A stretch of 64,000 bases of DNA from Rhizobium sp. 11515TR (GCF_002277895.1 NZ_CP022998.1:911501-975500); one strand, 5' to 3'; positions 44,040 to 52,140 are shown, counted from the first letter of the stretch. A program made the numbers and translations. Notes: a model not told the origin generated them from the sequence alone.

Positions 44040-44645
44040 TCAGCCTGAGAAGGCGTCGACGGCATCCTGCAATGTCGATCCCGCTGTCCATTGCATGGCC
44101 TTCCAGCCGAAGTGCCGTGCGGCCTCGATATTGGCCTCTACATCATCAATGAAGCCGATTTCGCTTGCGGATATCCCCACGCGTTCGGTCGCCAGCCGGA
44201 AGAATTCGGCTGCTGGCTTCTGATAGCCGAGGGCGGCGGAATAGAAGATGCCGTCGAAGCGGGAGGAGAGCCCGAGTTCGTTCATCAGATAGGCGGCGCG
44301 CATATGCTCCTGATTGGTCGCCAGGAACATCTTCGTTCCCCCGGCCCGCAGCGCGGCGAGATCATCGAGCAGGCCGTGGTCCAGGCGGGAGTCATTCTCG
44401 AACCAGTAGTCGATCAGCGTTCGGGCGCCGAGATGGGGAGCGATCTTGCCAAGAACCTCCGCAAGCTTCGGCTCCAGCGCATCGCGGCCGGTGACGATAT
44501 CGATCCAGCAGGTTTTGAAGAATGCCTCTTGCAGTACCTCGAGCCGCAAGCCCAGATCGCGCTCCAGATAGGTGAACAGCGGCAATCCGTCGCCTGGGCG
44601 GCCGTGCACCAACACGCCATCGACATCGACCATCAGGAGTTTCAT
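44040..44645 (-). CDS. HAD superfamily hydrolase
   Basis: A 201-residue HAD phosphatase-like enzyme. Motif I MVDVDGVLVHG carries the nucleophile Asp and general acid Asp. Motif II has Thr in MFLATNQEH. Motif III/IV has Lys in YQKPAAEFF and the acidic pair in IGFIDDVEANIEAARHFGWKAMQW. A helical cap lies between motifs I and II. ATG at 44645 follows GGAGGCGG; an upstream extension is Gly-rich and unlike the family. Probable small-molecule phosphatase, substrate unknown. Confidence 0.9.
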   Translation of the reverse strand: MKLLMVDVDGVLVHGRPGDGLPLFTYLERDLGLRLEVLQEAFFKTCWIDIVTGRDALEPKLAEVLGKIAPHLGARTLIDYWFENDSRLDHGLLDDLAALRAGGTKMFLATNQEHMRAAYLMNELGLSSRFDGIFYSAALGYQKPAAEFFRLATERVGISASEIGFIDDVEANIEAARHFGWKAMQWTAGSTLQDAVDAFSG

Positions 44646-44793
44646 GCCGCCGCCTCCAATTCCTCGAACATGGGCGGAAGGTGCAGTTGTTTGCAGCAGC
44701 ATTCAAGATTGCATGTCACCCTTTTTTCTCGGACGCGATGCATGTAAGCCTTCGTGTCATCAGCAGAGCAAAGCGGGCGATGGGGAGACGAAC

Positions 44794-45819
44794 ATGCGGG
44801 TCATCTACTCGGAAGATCACAAGCTCAGGGATGCCAAGACCGAGCTGCATGATGGCCAGCTCGTCACGCCCTTCGAGGCACCCTTCCGCGCCGAATGGAT
44901 CCTCGCCGCCGTGAAGGAAGCCGGCTTTACCGATGTGGTTGCACCTCATGCCCACGGATTGGAAACGGCGCGCAAGGTGCACGACCCGGCCTATCTCGAT
45001 TTCCTCGGCGTGGTCTGGGAGCGCTGGGTCGCCGCCGGCTACAAGGGGGAGGCGATTGCCAATTCCTTTCCCGTCAGGCGCACCAGCCAGCGCGTGCCTG
45101 ACAATATCGTCGGCATGATCGGCCATTATGCCAATGCCGCCGATACCTCGATCACCAAAGGCTCCTATGAGGCGGCGATCGCATCGATGCGTTGTGCCCT
45201 GACCGGCGCCGATTGGCTTCATGCCGGCAACGGCTTCGCTTTCGCGCTCTGCCGCCCGCCCGGACATCATGCCGGCATCGATCTCTTCGGCGGCTATTGC
45301 TTCATCAACAATGCCGGCGTTGCCGCTCAGCGCCTGCGTGACCACGGTGCGGCCAAGGTGGCGGTGCTCGATGTCGATTTCCATCACGGCAACGGCACGC
45401 AGGACATTTTCTACCGGCGGGGCGATGTCTTCACCGCCTCACTGCATGGCGATCCTATCTACGCCTTTCCCTATTTCCTCGGCCATGCCGATGAGGAGGG
45501 CGAGGGCGATGGCTTGGGCGCCAACCGCAATTACCCCATGCCGCGCGGTACGCCTTGGGAGGACTGGTCGGCGGCACTCGACGATGCGCTTGCCCGCATT
45601 GAGGCTTTCGGCGCGGAGGCGGTCGTGCTCTCGCTTGGTGTCGATACGTTCGAGCGCGATCCGATCTCCTTCTTCAGGCTGACATCGCAGGACTTCATCC
45701 GCATGGGCGAGCGGGTTGCTGCCGCAGGCCTGCCGGTCCTCGTCTGCATGGAGGGTGGCTATGGCGTGCCCGAGATCGGGCTGAACGTCGCCAATGTGCT
45801 GAAGGGTCTCGAAGCCTGA
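44794..45819 (+). CDS. Histone deacetylase family protein (acetylpolyamine amidohydrolase-like)
   Basis: A 341-residue zinc-dependent deacetylase. The catalytic His pair is in LCRPPGHHAGID, zinc ligands Asp and His are in VLDVDFHHGNGTQDIFY, and a third Asp lies in the LSLGVDTFERDPI block. The start sequence VIYSEDHKLRDAKTELHDGQLVTPFEAPFRAEWI matches acetylpolyamine amidohydrolases more than eukaryotic HDACs. It likely removes acetyl groups from polyamines or similar amines. ATG at 44794 has GGGGAG upstream. It is followed by an RhtA-type exporter 97 bases downstream. Confidence 0.92.
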   Translation: MRVIYSEDHKLRDAKTELHDGQLVTPFEAPFRAEWILAAVKEAGFTDVVAPHAHGLETARKVHDPAYLDFLGVVWERWVAAGYKGEAIANSFPVRRTSQRVPDNIVGMIGHYANAADTSITKGSYEAAIASMRCALTGADWLHAGNGFAFALCRPPGHHAGIDLFGGYCFINNAGVAAQRLRDHGAAKVAVLDVDFHHGNGTQDIFYRRGDVFTASLHGDPIYAFPYFLGHADEEGEGDGLGANRNYPMPRGTPWEDWSAALDDALARIEAFGAEAVVLSLGVDTFERDPISFFRLTSQDFIRMGERVAAAGLPVLVCMEGGYGVPEIGLNVANVLKGLEA

Positions 45820-45916
45820 GGCGCCTTGCATCAAAGTGCCTGATCGCAGGATGAAAAGTTTGAATTTGCCAGTGCATGGCCACGCCTCTACAAACACCGC
45901 CTAGTTGGGGGTGTTT

Positions 45917-46831
45917 ATGGAACAGAAGCTTGTCGACAGTGGATCGGATGGCGGCGCGGTGCTGATGCCGCATCCGGATATCGCGCCATCGACCGGCGGC
46001 ATTGTCGCCGGCGTGCTGATGTGCGTGATGTCGATGTCGTCAATCCAGTTCGGCTCGGCTTTGTCGGCTCCGATCATCAACGCCTATGGGCCGGCGGGTG
46101 CTACGTGGCTGCGGCTTGTCTTCGCCTCCATCGCGCTGGCGGTCATCGTCCGGCCTAAGATCATGAGCTACAGCCGCTCGCAATGGCTCGGCGTGCTGGC
46201 GCTCGGCACCGTCTCGGCGCTGATGACGACCTCTTTCTTTTCGGCAATCGCGCGCATTCCCCTGGGACTTGCCGTCGCCATCGAATTTCTCGGGCCGCTG
46301 CTGGTCGCGACCCTCGGCTTCGGGCTGAGCCGCCAGCTTCTCTGGCCCATCTTTGCGGCAATCGGCGTTCTGCTCCTGGCTTATGATGGCGAAGAATGGG
46401 TCGGCAATCTCCCCGGCATCCTCTTTGCCATCGGCGCAGGCGCGGGCTGGGCCTGCTATATCCTTTTGACGAAAAAGGTCGGTAATGCCTTTCAGGGCCT
46501 TGAAGGTCTTTCCATGTCGCTGCTGGTTGCGGCAGTCGTTTCGACCCCCTTCGGCTTTGCCTCGGCCGTCCCGCATCTGACGGCCTTCGGTCTGCTCGAA
46601 ATAGCCGGGCTGGCGCTGCTCGTTCCGCTGATGCCCTATGTGCTGGAAATGGTGGCGCTGCGGCGCATGCCCACCTCGTCCTTTGGCATCCTCATGAGCC
46701 TCGAGCCCGCCATCGGCGCCTTTGCCGGCTTCGTCATCCTGTCGCAGCCGATGACGCCGTCTCAGATGTTCGGCACAGCGCTTGTCGTTGCAGCCAGTAT
46801 CGGGGCGACGATCTTCGCTGCTAAAGGCTGA
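45917..46831 (+). CDS. EamA/RhtA-type metabolite exporter
   Basis: A 304-residue inner-membrane protein with about ten helices and two EamA repeats. The loop after helix 2 reads FGSALSAPIINAYGPAGATWLRLVFASIAL, the R-L-x-F pattern of RhtA threonine/homoserine exporters. The later block MPYVLEMVALRRMPTSSFGILMSLEPAIGAFAGF is also RhtA-like. ATG at 45917 has GGGGG upstream; a TTG four codons earlier is possible. It lies downstream of the deacetylase gene, and both may serve amine or amino-acid handling, which is an inference. Confidence 0.88.
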   Translation: MEQKLVDSGSDGGAVLMPHPDIAPSTGGIVAGVLMCVMSMSSIQFGSALSAPIINAYGPAGATWLRLVFASIALAVIVRPKIMSYSRSQWLGVLALGTVSALMTTSFFSAIARIPLGLAVAIEFLGPLLVATLGFGLSRQLLWPIFAAIGVLLLAYDGEEWVGNLPGILFAIGAGAGWACYILLTKKVGNAFQGLEGLSMSLLVAAVVSTPFGFASAVPHLTAFGLLEIAGLALLVPLMPYVLEMVALRRMPTSSFGILMSLEPAIGAFAGFVILSQPMTPSQMFGTALVVAASIGATIFAAKG

Positions 46832-46883
46832 GACTGGTGGGCGTAAGCCGTCGTTGCCTCGAGTTTGGCCCGGCAACTCTCCG

Positions 46884-47468
46884 TCAATCCGGGGCTTGAA
46901 GCCTGGCGATCTGGGGTGCAACGATTGCGATGAACAGTCCTCGATCGCCGAAAGCTCTCGCCGAGAGCATTGCCCCATGAACCGAGGCCATCAGGATTTG
47001 CGCCTCTTCCTCAGGTCGCTTGTCCAGCTGGAAGAGGCCATTCTCGGTTCCAGCCTGCAGCACCGACGTAAGCCACCCGGCGAGGCTATGAAAGTGGCCA
47101 CGCACCTGGGATGCGACATCCTCCGGCAGCATCTGCATCTCGCTAGCGAGCATTGCGCAGACGCAGAAAGGCAGCGAGGCGTCCCGAATGCATGAGTGCC
47201 AGTAGCTCACATAGGCCTGCAGCTGTTCCGCGGGGCTCGATATGCCTTCGCGCAAAGACTTCAGACCCGCTTCCGTCTGCTGCCTGTAACGGTCCACCAG
47301 CACCGAAACCAGTTCGGCCTTTGTCGGAAAGTGATGGTGGATGCTTGCCTTTCGGATGCCGATCGCCGCGGAGATGTCGGCATAGCTGAAGCCGTTGTAG
47401 CCTCCGGCCACTATGAGAGCCTGCGCGATGTCCAGAATTTTTTCTGAAGTGGAAGTTATTGATTTCAT
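46884..47468 (-). CDS. TetR/AcrR family repressor
   Basis: A 194-residue repressor. The N-terminal HTH (residues 8-55) reads KILDIAQALIVAGGYNGFSYADISAAIGIRKASIHHHFPTKAEL, the classic TetR pattern. The C-terminal helical ligand domain resembles the TetR_C_6 or YcdC-like type. It is divergent from the DUF308 membrane gene, and two matching operators flank the divergent promoters, one 6 bases from its own start. It should therefore repress both itself and its neighbour. Inducer unknown. Confidence 0.93.
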   Translation of the reverse strand: MKSITSTSEKILDIAQALIVAGGYNGFSYADISAAIGIRKASIHHHFPTKAELVSVLVDRYRQQTEAGLKSLREGISSPAEQLQAYVSYWHSCIRDASLPFCVCAMLASEMQMLPEDVASQVRGHFHSLAGWLTSVLQAGTENGLFQLDKRPEEEAQILMASVHGAMLSARAFGDRGLFIAIVAPQIARLQAPD

Positions 47469-47474
47469 ATCGCT

Positions 47475-47492
47475 GCCTACCTTCTGGTAGGC
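47475..47492. promoter_or_regulatory. TetR operator 1
   Basis: A perfect inverted repeat GCCTACC-TTCT-GGTAGGC. It begins 6 bases upstream of the tetR ATG and lies behind a minus-strand TTGACA at 47497-47502, so a bound repressor would block its own promoter and ribosome site. Confidence 0.8.
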
Positions 47493-47550
47493 TTGTTGTC
47501 AAGATTGCCGCACCACTTCTGGCTCTCACGAAACGGTGTTCGAACCCGTG

Positions 47551-47587
47551 TTGACTCAGTGAGTTTATCTTCCTACTAGTAGGTAGG
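47551..47587 (+). promoter_or_regulatory. Promoter of DUF308 gene with TetR operator 2
   Basis: TTGACT (47551-47556), 17 bases, then TACTAG (47574-47579). The operator CCTAC-N6-GTAGG at 47572-47587 covers the -10. It shares the CCTAC-N6-GTAGG core with operator 1, centres 96 bases apart. A third half-site GCCTACC lies at 47600-47606, next to the start codon. Confidence 0.75.
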
Positions 47588-47607
47588 CAAATACAAGGAG
47601 CCTACCG

Positions 47608-48165
47608 ATGCAAAGCCGCATTTCATCCCAGTCCAACTGGCTGCAGTCCTATTATTTTACACGTGCCCTGTTCTCGATCGCCTGGATTTCAGCCGCGATC
47701 GTTCTCAGTGCAAAACCGCCATCCGTCGCGTTTCTGCTGGTTATCTATCCTGTATGGGATGCCCTCGCCAACCTGGTCGACGCCCGGGTTAATGGCGGCC
47801 TGAAGGTCAATCCGTCGCAAGCATTGAATGTTGTCGTCAGCATCGTCACGGCGCTCGCCGTTGTTGTGGCCGCCTACAATAGCACCTATGCCGTCCTGGC
47901 CGTGTTTGGGGCTTGGGCAATACTCTCGGGCTTGCTGCAACTCTACACCGGCGTAAGGCGCTGGCGTATCTATGGCGCTCAATGGGTAATGGTCCTGAGC
48001 GGTGCGCAGTCGGCGCTTGCCGGCGGTTTCATGCTCAGCCGATCCCTCGGCACGGTCGAGCCGACGATTCTAGATATCATCCCCTACGTGGCGTTCGGGG
48101 CCTTCTATTTCCTGCTTTCCGCAATCTGGCTTGCGGTCGCGGCCCATCGCAAAGCACATGCATAG
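47608..48165 (+). CDS. DUF308-like small membrane protein
   Basis: A 185-residue protein with about six hydrophobic helices (for example RALFSIAWISAAIVLSA, FLLVIYPVWDALANLVDA, ALNVVVSIVTALAVVVAA and YVAFGAFYFLLSAIWLAVAA). The pattern of helix pairs with D-A-x-A-N-L in helix 2 resembles the HdeD/DUF308 family, whose members respond to acid or other stresses. AAGGAG lies 9 bases before the ATG. Expression is very likely repressed by the divergent TetR protein. Molecular role unknown. Confidence 0.82.
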   Translation: MQSRISSQSNWLQSYYFTRALFSIAWISAAIVLSAKPPSVAFLLVIYPVWDALANLVDARVNGGLKVNPSQALNVVVSIVTALAVVVAAYNSTYAVLAVFGAWAILSGLLQLYTGVRRWRIYGAQWVMVLSGAQSALAGGFMLSRSLGTVEPTILDIIPYVAFGAFYFLLSAIWLAVAAHRKAHA

Positions 48166-48230
48166 GCGCTGCCTGATCTTGCGGCGGCGAGTTTGAAGTG
48201 ACTTGCCGCCGTATTTTCGCGCGGCCTGCC

Positions 48231-48698
48231 TTAAGCCGTCGTCTTCGCGGGATCGTCCAGCGCTGGATTATAGAAGAGTGAGAGCGTCAGGCTCTTGGCG
48301 ATGCGCTCGGCCGTCGCCATGAACCAGTCTCTTGCCTCCTTGGAAGGCGCGATATCGGCAAGCGTTTCGGAGAAAAGCGCCAGCCATTCCGGAAAGAGGT
48401 CCGCAGCCATGCCCTCGACGCCGAGATGCGCCTGCACCGGCTTGCCGCCATAGGCGCCGTTCTTGAAGGCAACGGAGGACCAGAAGCGCTTCATCTTTTC
48501 CATGTGGTCGGGCCAGCGCCCGGCAAGGCGCCCGTCGAAGACCGGTCCGAGCCGGGGATGCGCCTGAACGCGCCCATAGAACGTGTCGACCAGCCTGTCG
48601 ATGAAGGCAGGATCAATGCCCATCCGCGTCATCTCTGCTTCGGCCCTTTCGCGGATGCCGGCAAGATGGGCAGCGCGGGCCCGTATCTCGTTTTCCAT
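48231..48698 (-). CDS. Group III truncated haemoglobin
   Basis: A 155-residue globin of the trHb3 type. Family features are IDPAFIDRLVDTFYGRVQAHPRLGPVF at helices A-C, then HMEKMKRFWSSVAFKNGAYGGKPVQAHLGV, and the heme-proximal region FPEWLALFSETL. A W in helix G and the F-K-N-G-A-Y-G-G segment before the heme pocket are typical. It probably binds O2 or NO and protects against nitrosative stress. It diverges from mbfA with 263 bases between starts. The iron-controlled promoter there points away from it. Confidence 0.9.
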   Translation of the reverse strand: MENEIRARAAHLAGIRERAEAEMTRMGIDPAFIDRLVDTFYGRVQAHPRLGPVFDGRLAGRWPDHMEKMKRFWSSVAFKNGAYGGKPVQAHLGVEGMAADLFPEWLALFSETLADIAPSKEARDWFMATAERIAKSLTLSLFYNPALDDPAKTTA

Positions 48699-48900
48699 AA
48701 TATTCTCCGGGTGCCGGCGCGTGGAAAACCGCTGTTCCGACGTCTTTTAGGTCTCTATGTATGCAATTTCTCAGCGCGACCAAGACGTCATGGAGATGTT
48801 GCGGCAATCTGTCAAAGTGGCGCTGCTATTTTCCGCGGCCTCGTTCGGCGGGCCACAAATTTTTCGGCGCGATTTTCCCTCCGCAATGACGTCTCCGTGC

Positions 48901-48929
48901 TTGACCAGCGCAATTGTCGACTTTAGAAT
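48901..48929 (+). promoter_or_regulatory. Sigma70-type promoter of mbfA
   Basis: TTGACC (48901-48906), 17-base spacer, TAGAAT (48924-48929). The -10 lies inside the palindrome at 48921-48945. Transcription would begin near 48936, giving a leader of about 26 bases before the ATG at 48962. Confidence 0.8.
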
Positions 48930-48945
48930 TAGAATAATTCTAAAG
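48921..48945. promoter_or_regulatory. Irr-type iron control element (ICE-like palindrome)
   Basis: CTTTAGAATTA (48921-48931) and TAATTCTAAAG (48935-48945) are perfect inverted arms around GAA. A nested 15-bp palindrome TTAGAATAATTCTAA sits at 48929-48943. TTAGAA-N3-TTCTAA is the Irr box of Rhizobiales as I know it. It overlaps the -10, so Irr would repress mbfA when iron is low. Confidence 0.85.
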
Positions 48946-48961
48946 TTATGAGGTTGCCCCG

Positions 48962-49945
48962 ATGCTGCTAGGCCTATTCCGCCCGTCGAAACGTCCCTTT
49001 ACCTCTCTTTCCGAACAGGAGATTCTGGCGATTGCCATTGCGGCAGAGGAAGACGATTCACGCATTTATCTCGCCTATGCCGATACGCTCCGCCCGCATT
49101 ATCCCGAGTCCGCCAAGGTGTTCGAGGATATGGCCGAGGTCGAGGATACGCATCGCAAGACATTGATCGACATGCACCGCCGCCGCTTCGGCGAGCGAAT
49201 TCCGCTGATCAGGCGCGAGCATGTGCGCGGCTTTTACGAGCGCAAACCCGATTGGCTGCGCAAGAACCTCTCTCTCGATGCCATGCGCGACGAGGCCGAA
49301 GCGATGGAGCAGCAGGCCTATAATTTCTATGTCGAGGCGGCCAAGCAGGTCTCCGACGCCTCGACGCGCCAGCTTCTCGGCGATCTCGCGCTTGCCGAGC
49401 AGGGCCATGAAGACGTCGCCCGCATGCTTGGCGAGAAGCATACGCCGGAAGAGGTCAAGCACGAGGAGGATGCGCAGGCACGCCGACAGTTTGTGCTGAC
49501 CTATGTGCAGCCGGGTCTCGCCGGCCTGATGGATGGCTCCGTCTCGACGCTGGCGCCGATCTTTGCCGCCGCCTTTGCGACGCAGCAGACCTGGCAGACC
49601 TTTCTCGTCGGCCTTTCGGCGTCTGTCGGCGCCGGCATCTCCATGGGTTTCACCGAGGCAGCCCATGACGACGGTAAGATCTCCGGTCGCGGTTCGCCGA
49701 TCAAGCGGGGTCTTGCCTGCGGCATCATGACCGCGCTCGGCGGCCTCGGCCATGCACTGCCCTACCTCATCCCGCATTTCTGGACGGCCACGATTACCGC
49801 GGCCGTGGTGGTTTTCTTCGAGCTTTGGGCCATTGCCTTCATTCAGAACAAGTACATGGAAACGCCCTTCCTGCGGGCTGCCTTCCAGGTCGTCCTCGGC
49901 GGCTCGTTGGTGCTGGGTGCCGGCATTTTGATCGGAAATGGGTGA
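48962..49945 (+). CDS. mbfA: Membrane-bound ferritin MbfA (rubrerythrin + VIT domain)
   Basis: A 327-residue protein. Residues 1-165 are a ferritin-like di-iron domain with glutamates in IAAEEDDSRIY, the E..H motif in MAEVEDTHRKT and another in LALAEQGHEDVAR. Residues 170-327 form a Ccc1/VIT1-type membrane domain with LAGLMDGSVSTLAPIFAAAF and four further helices (for example FWTATITAAVVVFFELWAIAFI). MbfA exports iron and protects against high iron and peroxide; in Agrobacterium and Bradyrhizobium it is repressed by Irr. The Irr-type palindrome over its -10 fits that. GAGG lies upstream of the ATG. Confidence 0.94.
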   Translation: MLLGLFRPSKRPFTSLSEQEILAIAIAAEEDDSRIYLAYADTLRPHYPESAKVFEDMAEVEDTHRKTLIDMHRRRFGERIPLIRREHVRGFYERKPDWLRKNLSLDAMRDEAEAMEQQAYNFYVEAAKQVSDASTRQLLGDLALAEQGHEDVARMLGEKHTPEEVKHEEDAQARRQFVLTYVQPGLAGLMDGSVSTLAPIFAAAFATQQTWQTFLVGLSASVGAGISMGFTEAAHDDGKISGRGSPIKRGLACGIMTALGGLGHALPYLIPHFWTATITAAVVVFFELWAIAFIQNKYMETPFLRAAFQVVLGGSLVLGAGILIGNG

Positions 49946-50113
49946 GACGCGTTCGGCGAAGTTGACGAAACGATCCGGTGAAACGTTTCGAGCGTCGAAC
50001 GCCCCTTCGGCAGCTCAGGATGCGCAAGCGAAGGACCGGCGATGAAGCATGGTCGATGTTTTGTCCTCCCCGGCAAGGCGAAGACGCTCTCGGATCACGA
50101 AATGTTAAAAATC

Positions 50114-50138
50114 GGAACGCCTTCTATTGCTATCGGTT
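50114..50138 (+). promoter_or_regulatory. EcfG-like (general stress) promoter candidate
   Basis: GGAAC at 50114-50118, 16 bases, GGTT at 50135-50138. The EcfG consensus is GGAAC-N16/17-CGTT, so one position differs. It would start transcription about 45 bases ahead of the 60-residue hydrophilic protein. Confidence 0.5.
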
Positions 50139-50189
50139 AGCAACACGAGGCCGCTCTTGGCCTCGACAGCAAACCAAAGGAGATATCCA

Positions 50190-50372
50190 ATGGCAAACCA
50201 AGGTGGAACCCACGAACAACATGTCAAGGCTGGCCAGCAAAGCCACAAGAACATGGAGAGCAACACCCGGAATGCCTCCTCTGGCTCCCGCGAGCAGCAC
50301 TCTGGCGGCTCCCGAGGTGGTTCCCATGAGCAACACGTCAAGGCAGGCCAGCAGAGCCATAAGAACCATTGA
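50190..50372 (+). CDS. 60-aa hydrophilic tandem-repeat protein (KGG-like stress protein)
   Basis: A 60-residue protein lacking Leu, Ile, Phe, Trp, Tyr and Cys. It has two near-identical copies of GGTHEQHVKAGQQSHKN, at residues about 5-21 and 43-59, separated by a Ser/Arg/Gly linker with NASSGSREQHSGG. Composition resembles KGG/GsiB-type hydrophilins. AAAGGAG lies about 8 bases before the ATG. An EcfG-like promoter precedes it and a strong terminator follows. The duplication exists at DNA level with synonymous drift, so the repeat is old and kept. Likely disordered and protective under desiccation or osmotic stress; the role is inferred. Confidence 0.78.
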   Translation: MANQGGTHEQHVKAGQQSHKNMESNTRNASSGSREQHSGGSRGGSHEQHVKAGQQSHKNH

Positions 50373-50441
50373 CGTTCGTGGTGATGACCAATTCGCCCTT
50401 ACCGGAAAGTAAGGGATGTTTTCGTACGTGATGAAAAGCGA

Positions 50442-50466
50442 AAGGCCGGTCCGATGGGTCGGCCTT
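50442..50466. terminator. Bidirectional terminator hairpin
   Basis: AAGGCCG (50442-50448) pairs with CGGCCTT (50460-50466), with A-rich DNA before and TTCTT-type DNA after it. It lies between the rightward 60-residue gene and the leftward BTLCP gene and can end both. Confidence 0.75.
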
Positions 50467-50493
50467 CTTGCGTAACAAGAAATTGGCTCGCGC

Positions 50494-51099
50494 TTACTTG
50501 ACGGCGCCGACCAGGACGTCGTTGCCGTTCTCGATGGTGACCCAGCGGCCGGCATTGAAGCTCGCCTGACGCTTCAGATAGGAATAGGGAGTCTTGGTCC
50601 AGACCTTGATCTCGTCCTCGAGGTTGTCGAGGATAAAATCGCCCTGCTTGGTGCGCAGCGTCAGCACAGCATGTCCTTCGCCGTCAGGCTTGCGAACGAC
50701 CGTCATCAACAGGTTGGAGGCGGAGATGCCGCTCTGGATCAGGAGCTTGCGCTTCAGCAGAGCAAAATCCTCGCAGTCGCCGGCGGTCTTCGGATATTCC
50801 CAATATTCCTCCTGGCCGTAGACTTCCATGTCGGTCGCCGGGCGGATCGTCTTGTTGACGCGCAGGTTGATCTGGTTGACGAGAGCCCAGGAGGCGGCGT
50901 TCATGTCGACGGGACCGATATTGCGGGTCGGACCACATTCGTCGGTATGTCTCTGGCAGAAGTCGTAGTGTCCGATCGGCTGGGAGGTCACGTTGCCGAC
51001 GGTCATCGAAACACCCTGCTGAGGTGCCGGCATCGCCGCCGACGACATCGCAACTATAGCAGCGAAGGCAATCAACAAGCCCTTAATACGCACGCCCAC
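50494..51099 (-). CDS. Transglutaminase-like cysteine peptidase (BTLCP)
   Basis: A 201-residue periplasmic protein of the BTLCP family (LapG-like fold). The signal peptide spans about residues 1-25 (GLLIAFAAIVAMSSAAMPAP). The catalytic triad is Cys in AGDCEDFALLKRKLL, His in GEGHAVLTLRT and Asp in DFILDNLEDEI. The WAYPKTT-type block reads YWEYPKTAGDC. The start is GTG at 51099 or a GTG two codons later. In rhizobia many BTLCP genes lack the LapD/LapA partners and have no known target. A perfect CtrA-type box lies 26 bases upstream. Confidence 0.9.
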   Translation of the reverse strand: MGVRIKGLLIAFAAIVAMSSAAMPAPQQGVSMTVGNVTSQPIGHYDFCQRHTDECGPTRNIGPVDMNAASWALVNQINLRVNKTIRPATDMEVYGQEEYWEYPKTAGDCEDFALLKRKLLIQSGISASNLLMTVVRKPDGEGHAVLTLRTKQGDFILDNLEDEIKVWTKTPYSYLKRQASFNAGRWVTIENGNDVLVGAVK

Positions 51100-51124
51100 T
51101 GTCCTTGTATCGTCCCTGCATTTG

Positions 51125-51181
51125 TTAACAAATTGTTAATGTAGGGGGGTGCGCGAAGTCAATCGTTACTTAAGTGTTAAC
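51125..51181. promoter_or_regulatory. CtrA-type boxes upstream of BTLCP gene
   Basis: TTAACAAATTGTTAA at 51125-51139 is a perfect TTAA-N7-TTAA box and also a perfect palindrome. A second, near match TTAC-N7-TTAAC is at 51166-51181. Two such sites before a leftward gene suggest cell-cycle control by CtrA. The match is by pattern only. Confidence 0.55.
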
Positions 51182-51327
51182 ACCGGAACCGGCTCATATG
51201 GTTAATTTCGGCACAATCAAGGAGATAGTTGCCATAATTTCCTGCTGCCTGCGATTACGCAAGCGCGCGCTCGCGGCGACCGGAAAAGGAGGCGCGTGTT
51301 GAGCATTTCACAAATATCTATTTGTTT

Positions 51328-52140
51328 TTATGGCGTATTATGCAGTGCCAATGTCTCGGCCGCAGCGAGCATGCGCTCGATGTCCTGCGGCCGCGACAGG
51401 CGATGATCGCCGTCGCGCACAAGCGTTAACACGACATCGTCCGCCGGCAGGTGCTCGACCAGCTTTAACGAATGCGAGAAAGGCACGTCTGTATCCTGCA
51501 TCCCCTGCAATATATGTACCGGGCAGCCGGTTTCGATGATGCCGGTCAGCACGCGATTGGCGCGGCCGTCCTCGATGAGAGCGCGGGTGAATATGTTCGG
51601 CTCGGGGCTATATTCCGAAGGCTCCTCGAAATAGCCGCGTTCCGCCAGCGAGCGCCGCTCGACATCGGAAAGGTTGGGCTCGATGAGATCGATGGTGAAA
51701 TCGGGCGCGGGTGCGATGAGCACGAGGCCGGCGATGGCGGCTGTCTTGTTGCGTTTGCGCAGTTCCTGGATGACCCTGAGCGCGATCCAGCCGCCCATCG
51801 ACGAGCCGACGAGAACGATCTTCTTCGGCTTGGTATGATCGATGACGGCAAGTGCCTCTTCCAGCCAGCGTGAAATCGTGCCGTTTGTGAACTTGCCGCC
51901 GGACTGCCCGTGGCCGGAATAGTCGAAGCGGATGCAGCCGATACCAAGTCGCGCCGCCAGCGAATCCAGCTCCACCGCCTTGGTGCCGCTCATGTCGGAT
52001 CGATAGCCGGACAACCAGACGAAGCTGACATTCCTGGCACCCTTGCCGGCTGTGCGCTCGATGATGGCGATCTGGCGCTCGCTCTCGCCCGTGCCAACGG
52101 GAAGGAAGGTCGGTTGGATGGGTGTGGCGGTCTCGGACAT
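51328..52140 (-). CDS. Alpha/beta hydrolase (ABHD10-like)
   Basis: A 270-residue alpha/beta hydrolase. The oxyanion/early strand block is VSFVWLSGYRSDMSGTKA, then CIRFDYSGHGQSGGKF. The nucleophile elbow is VLVGSSMGGWIAL with Ser near residue 119. Acid Asp is in MQDTDVPFSHS and His in DGDHRLSRPQDIERM. Mammalian ABHD10 relatives hydrolyse acyl-glucuronides and thioester adducts. ATG at 52140 has GGGAG 7 bases upstream; the frame extends 50 codons further but without a site. Cytoplasmic. It is divergent from infC. Confidence 0.9.
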   Translation of the reverse strand: MSETATPIQPTFLPVGTGESERQIAIIERTAGKGARNVSFVWLSGYRSDMSGTKAVELDSLAARLGIGCIRFDYSGHGQSGGKFTNGTISRWLEEALAVIDHTKPKKIVLVGSSMGGWIALRVIQELRKRNKTAAIAGLVLIAPAPDFTIDLIEPNLSDVERRSLAERGYFEEPSEYSPEPNIFTRALIEDGRANRVLTGIIETGCPVHILQGMQDTDVPFSHSLKLVEHLPADDVVLTLVRDGDHRLSRPQDIERMLAAAETLALHNTP

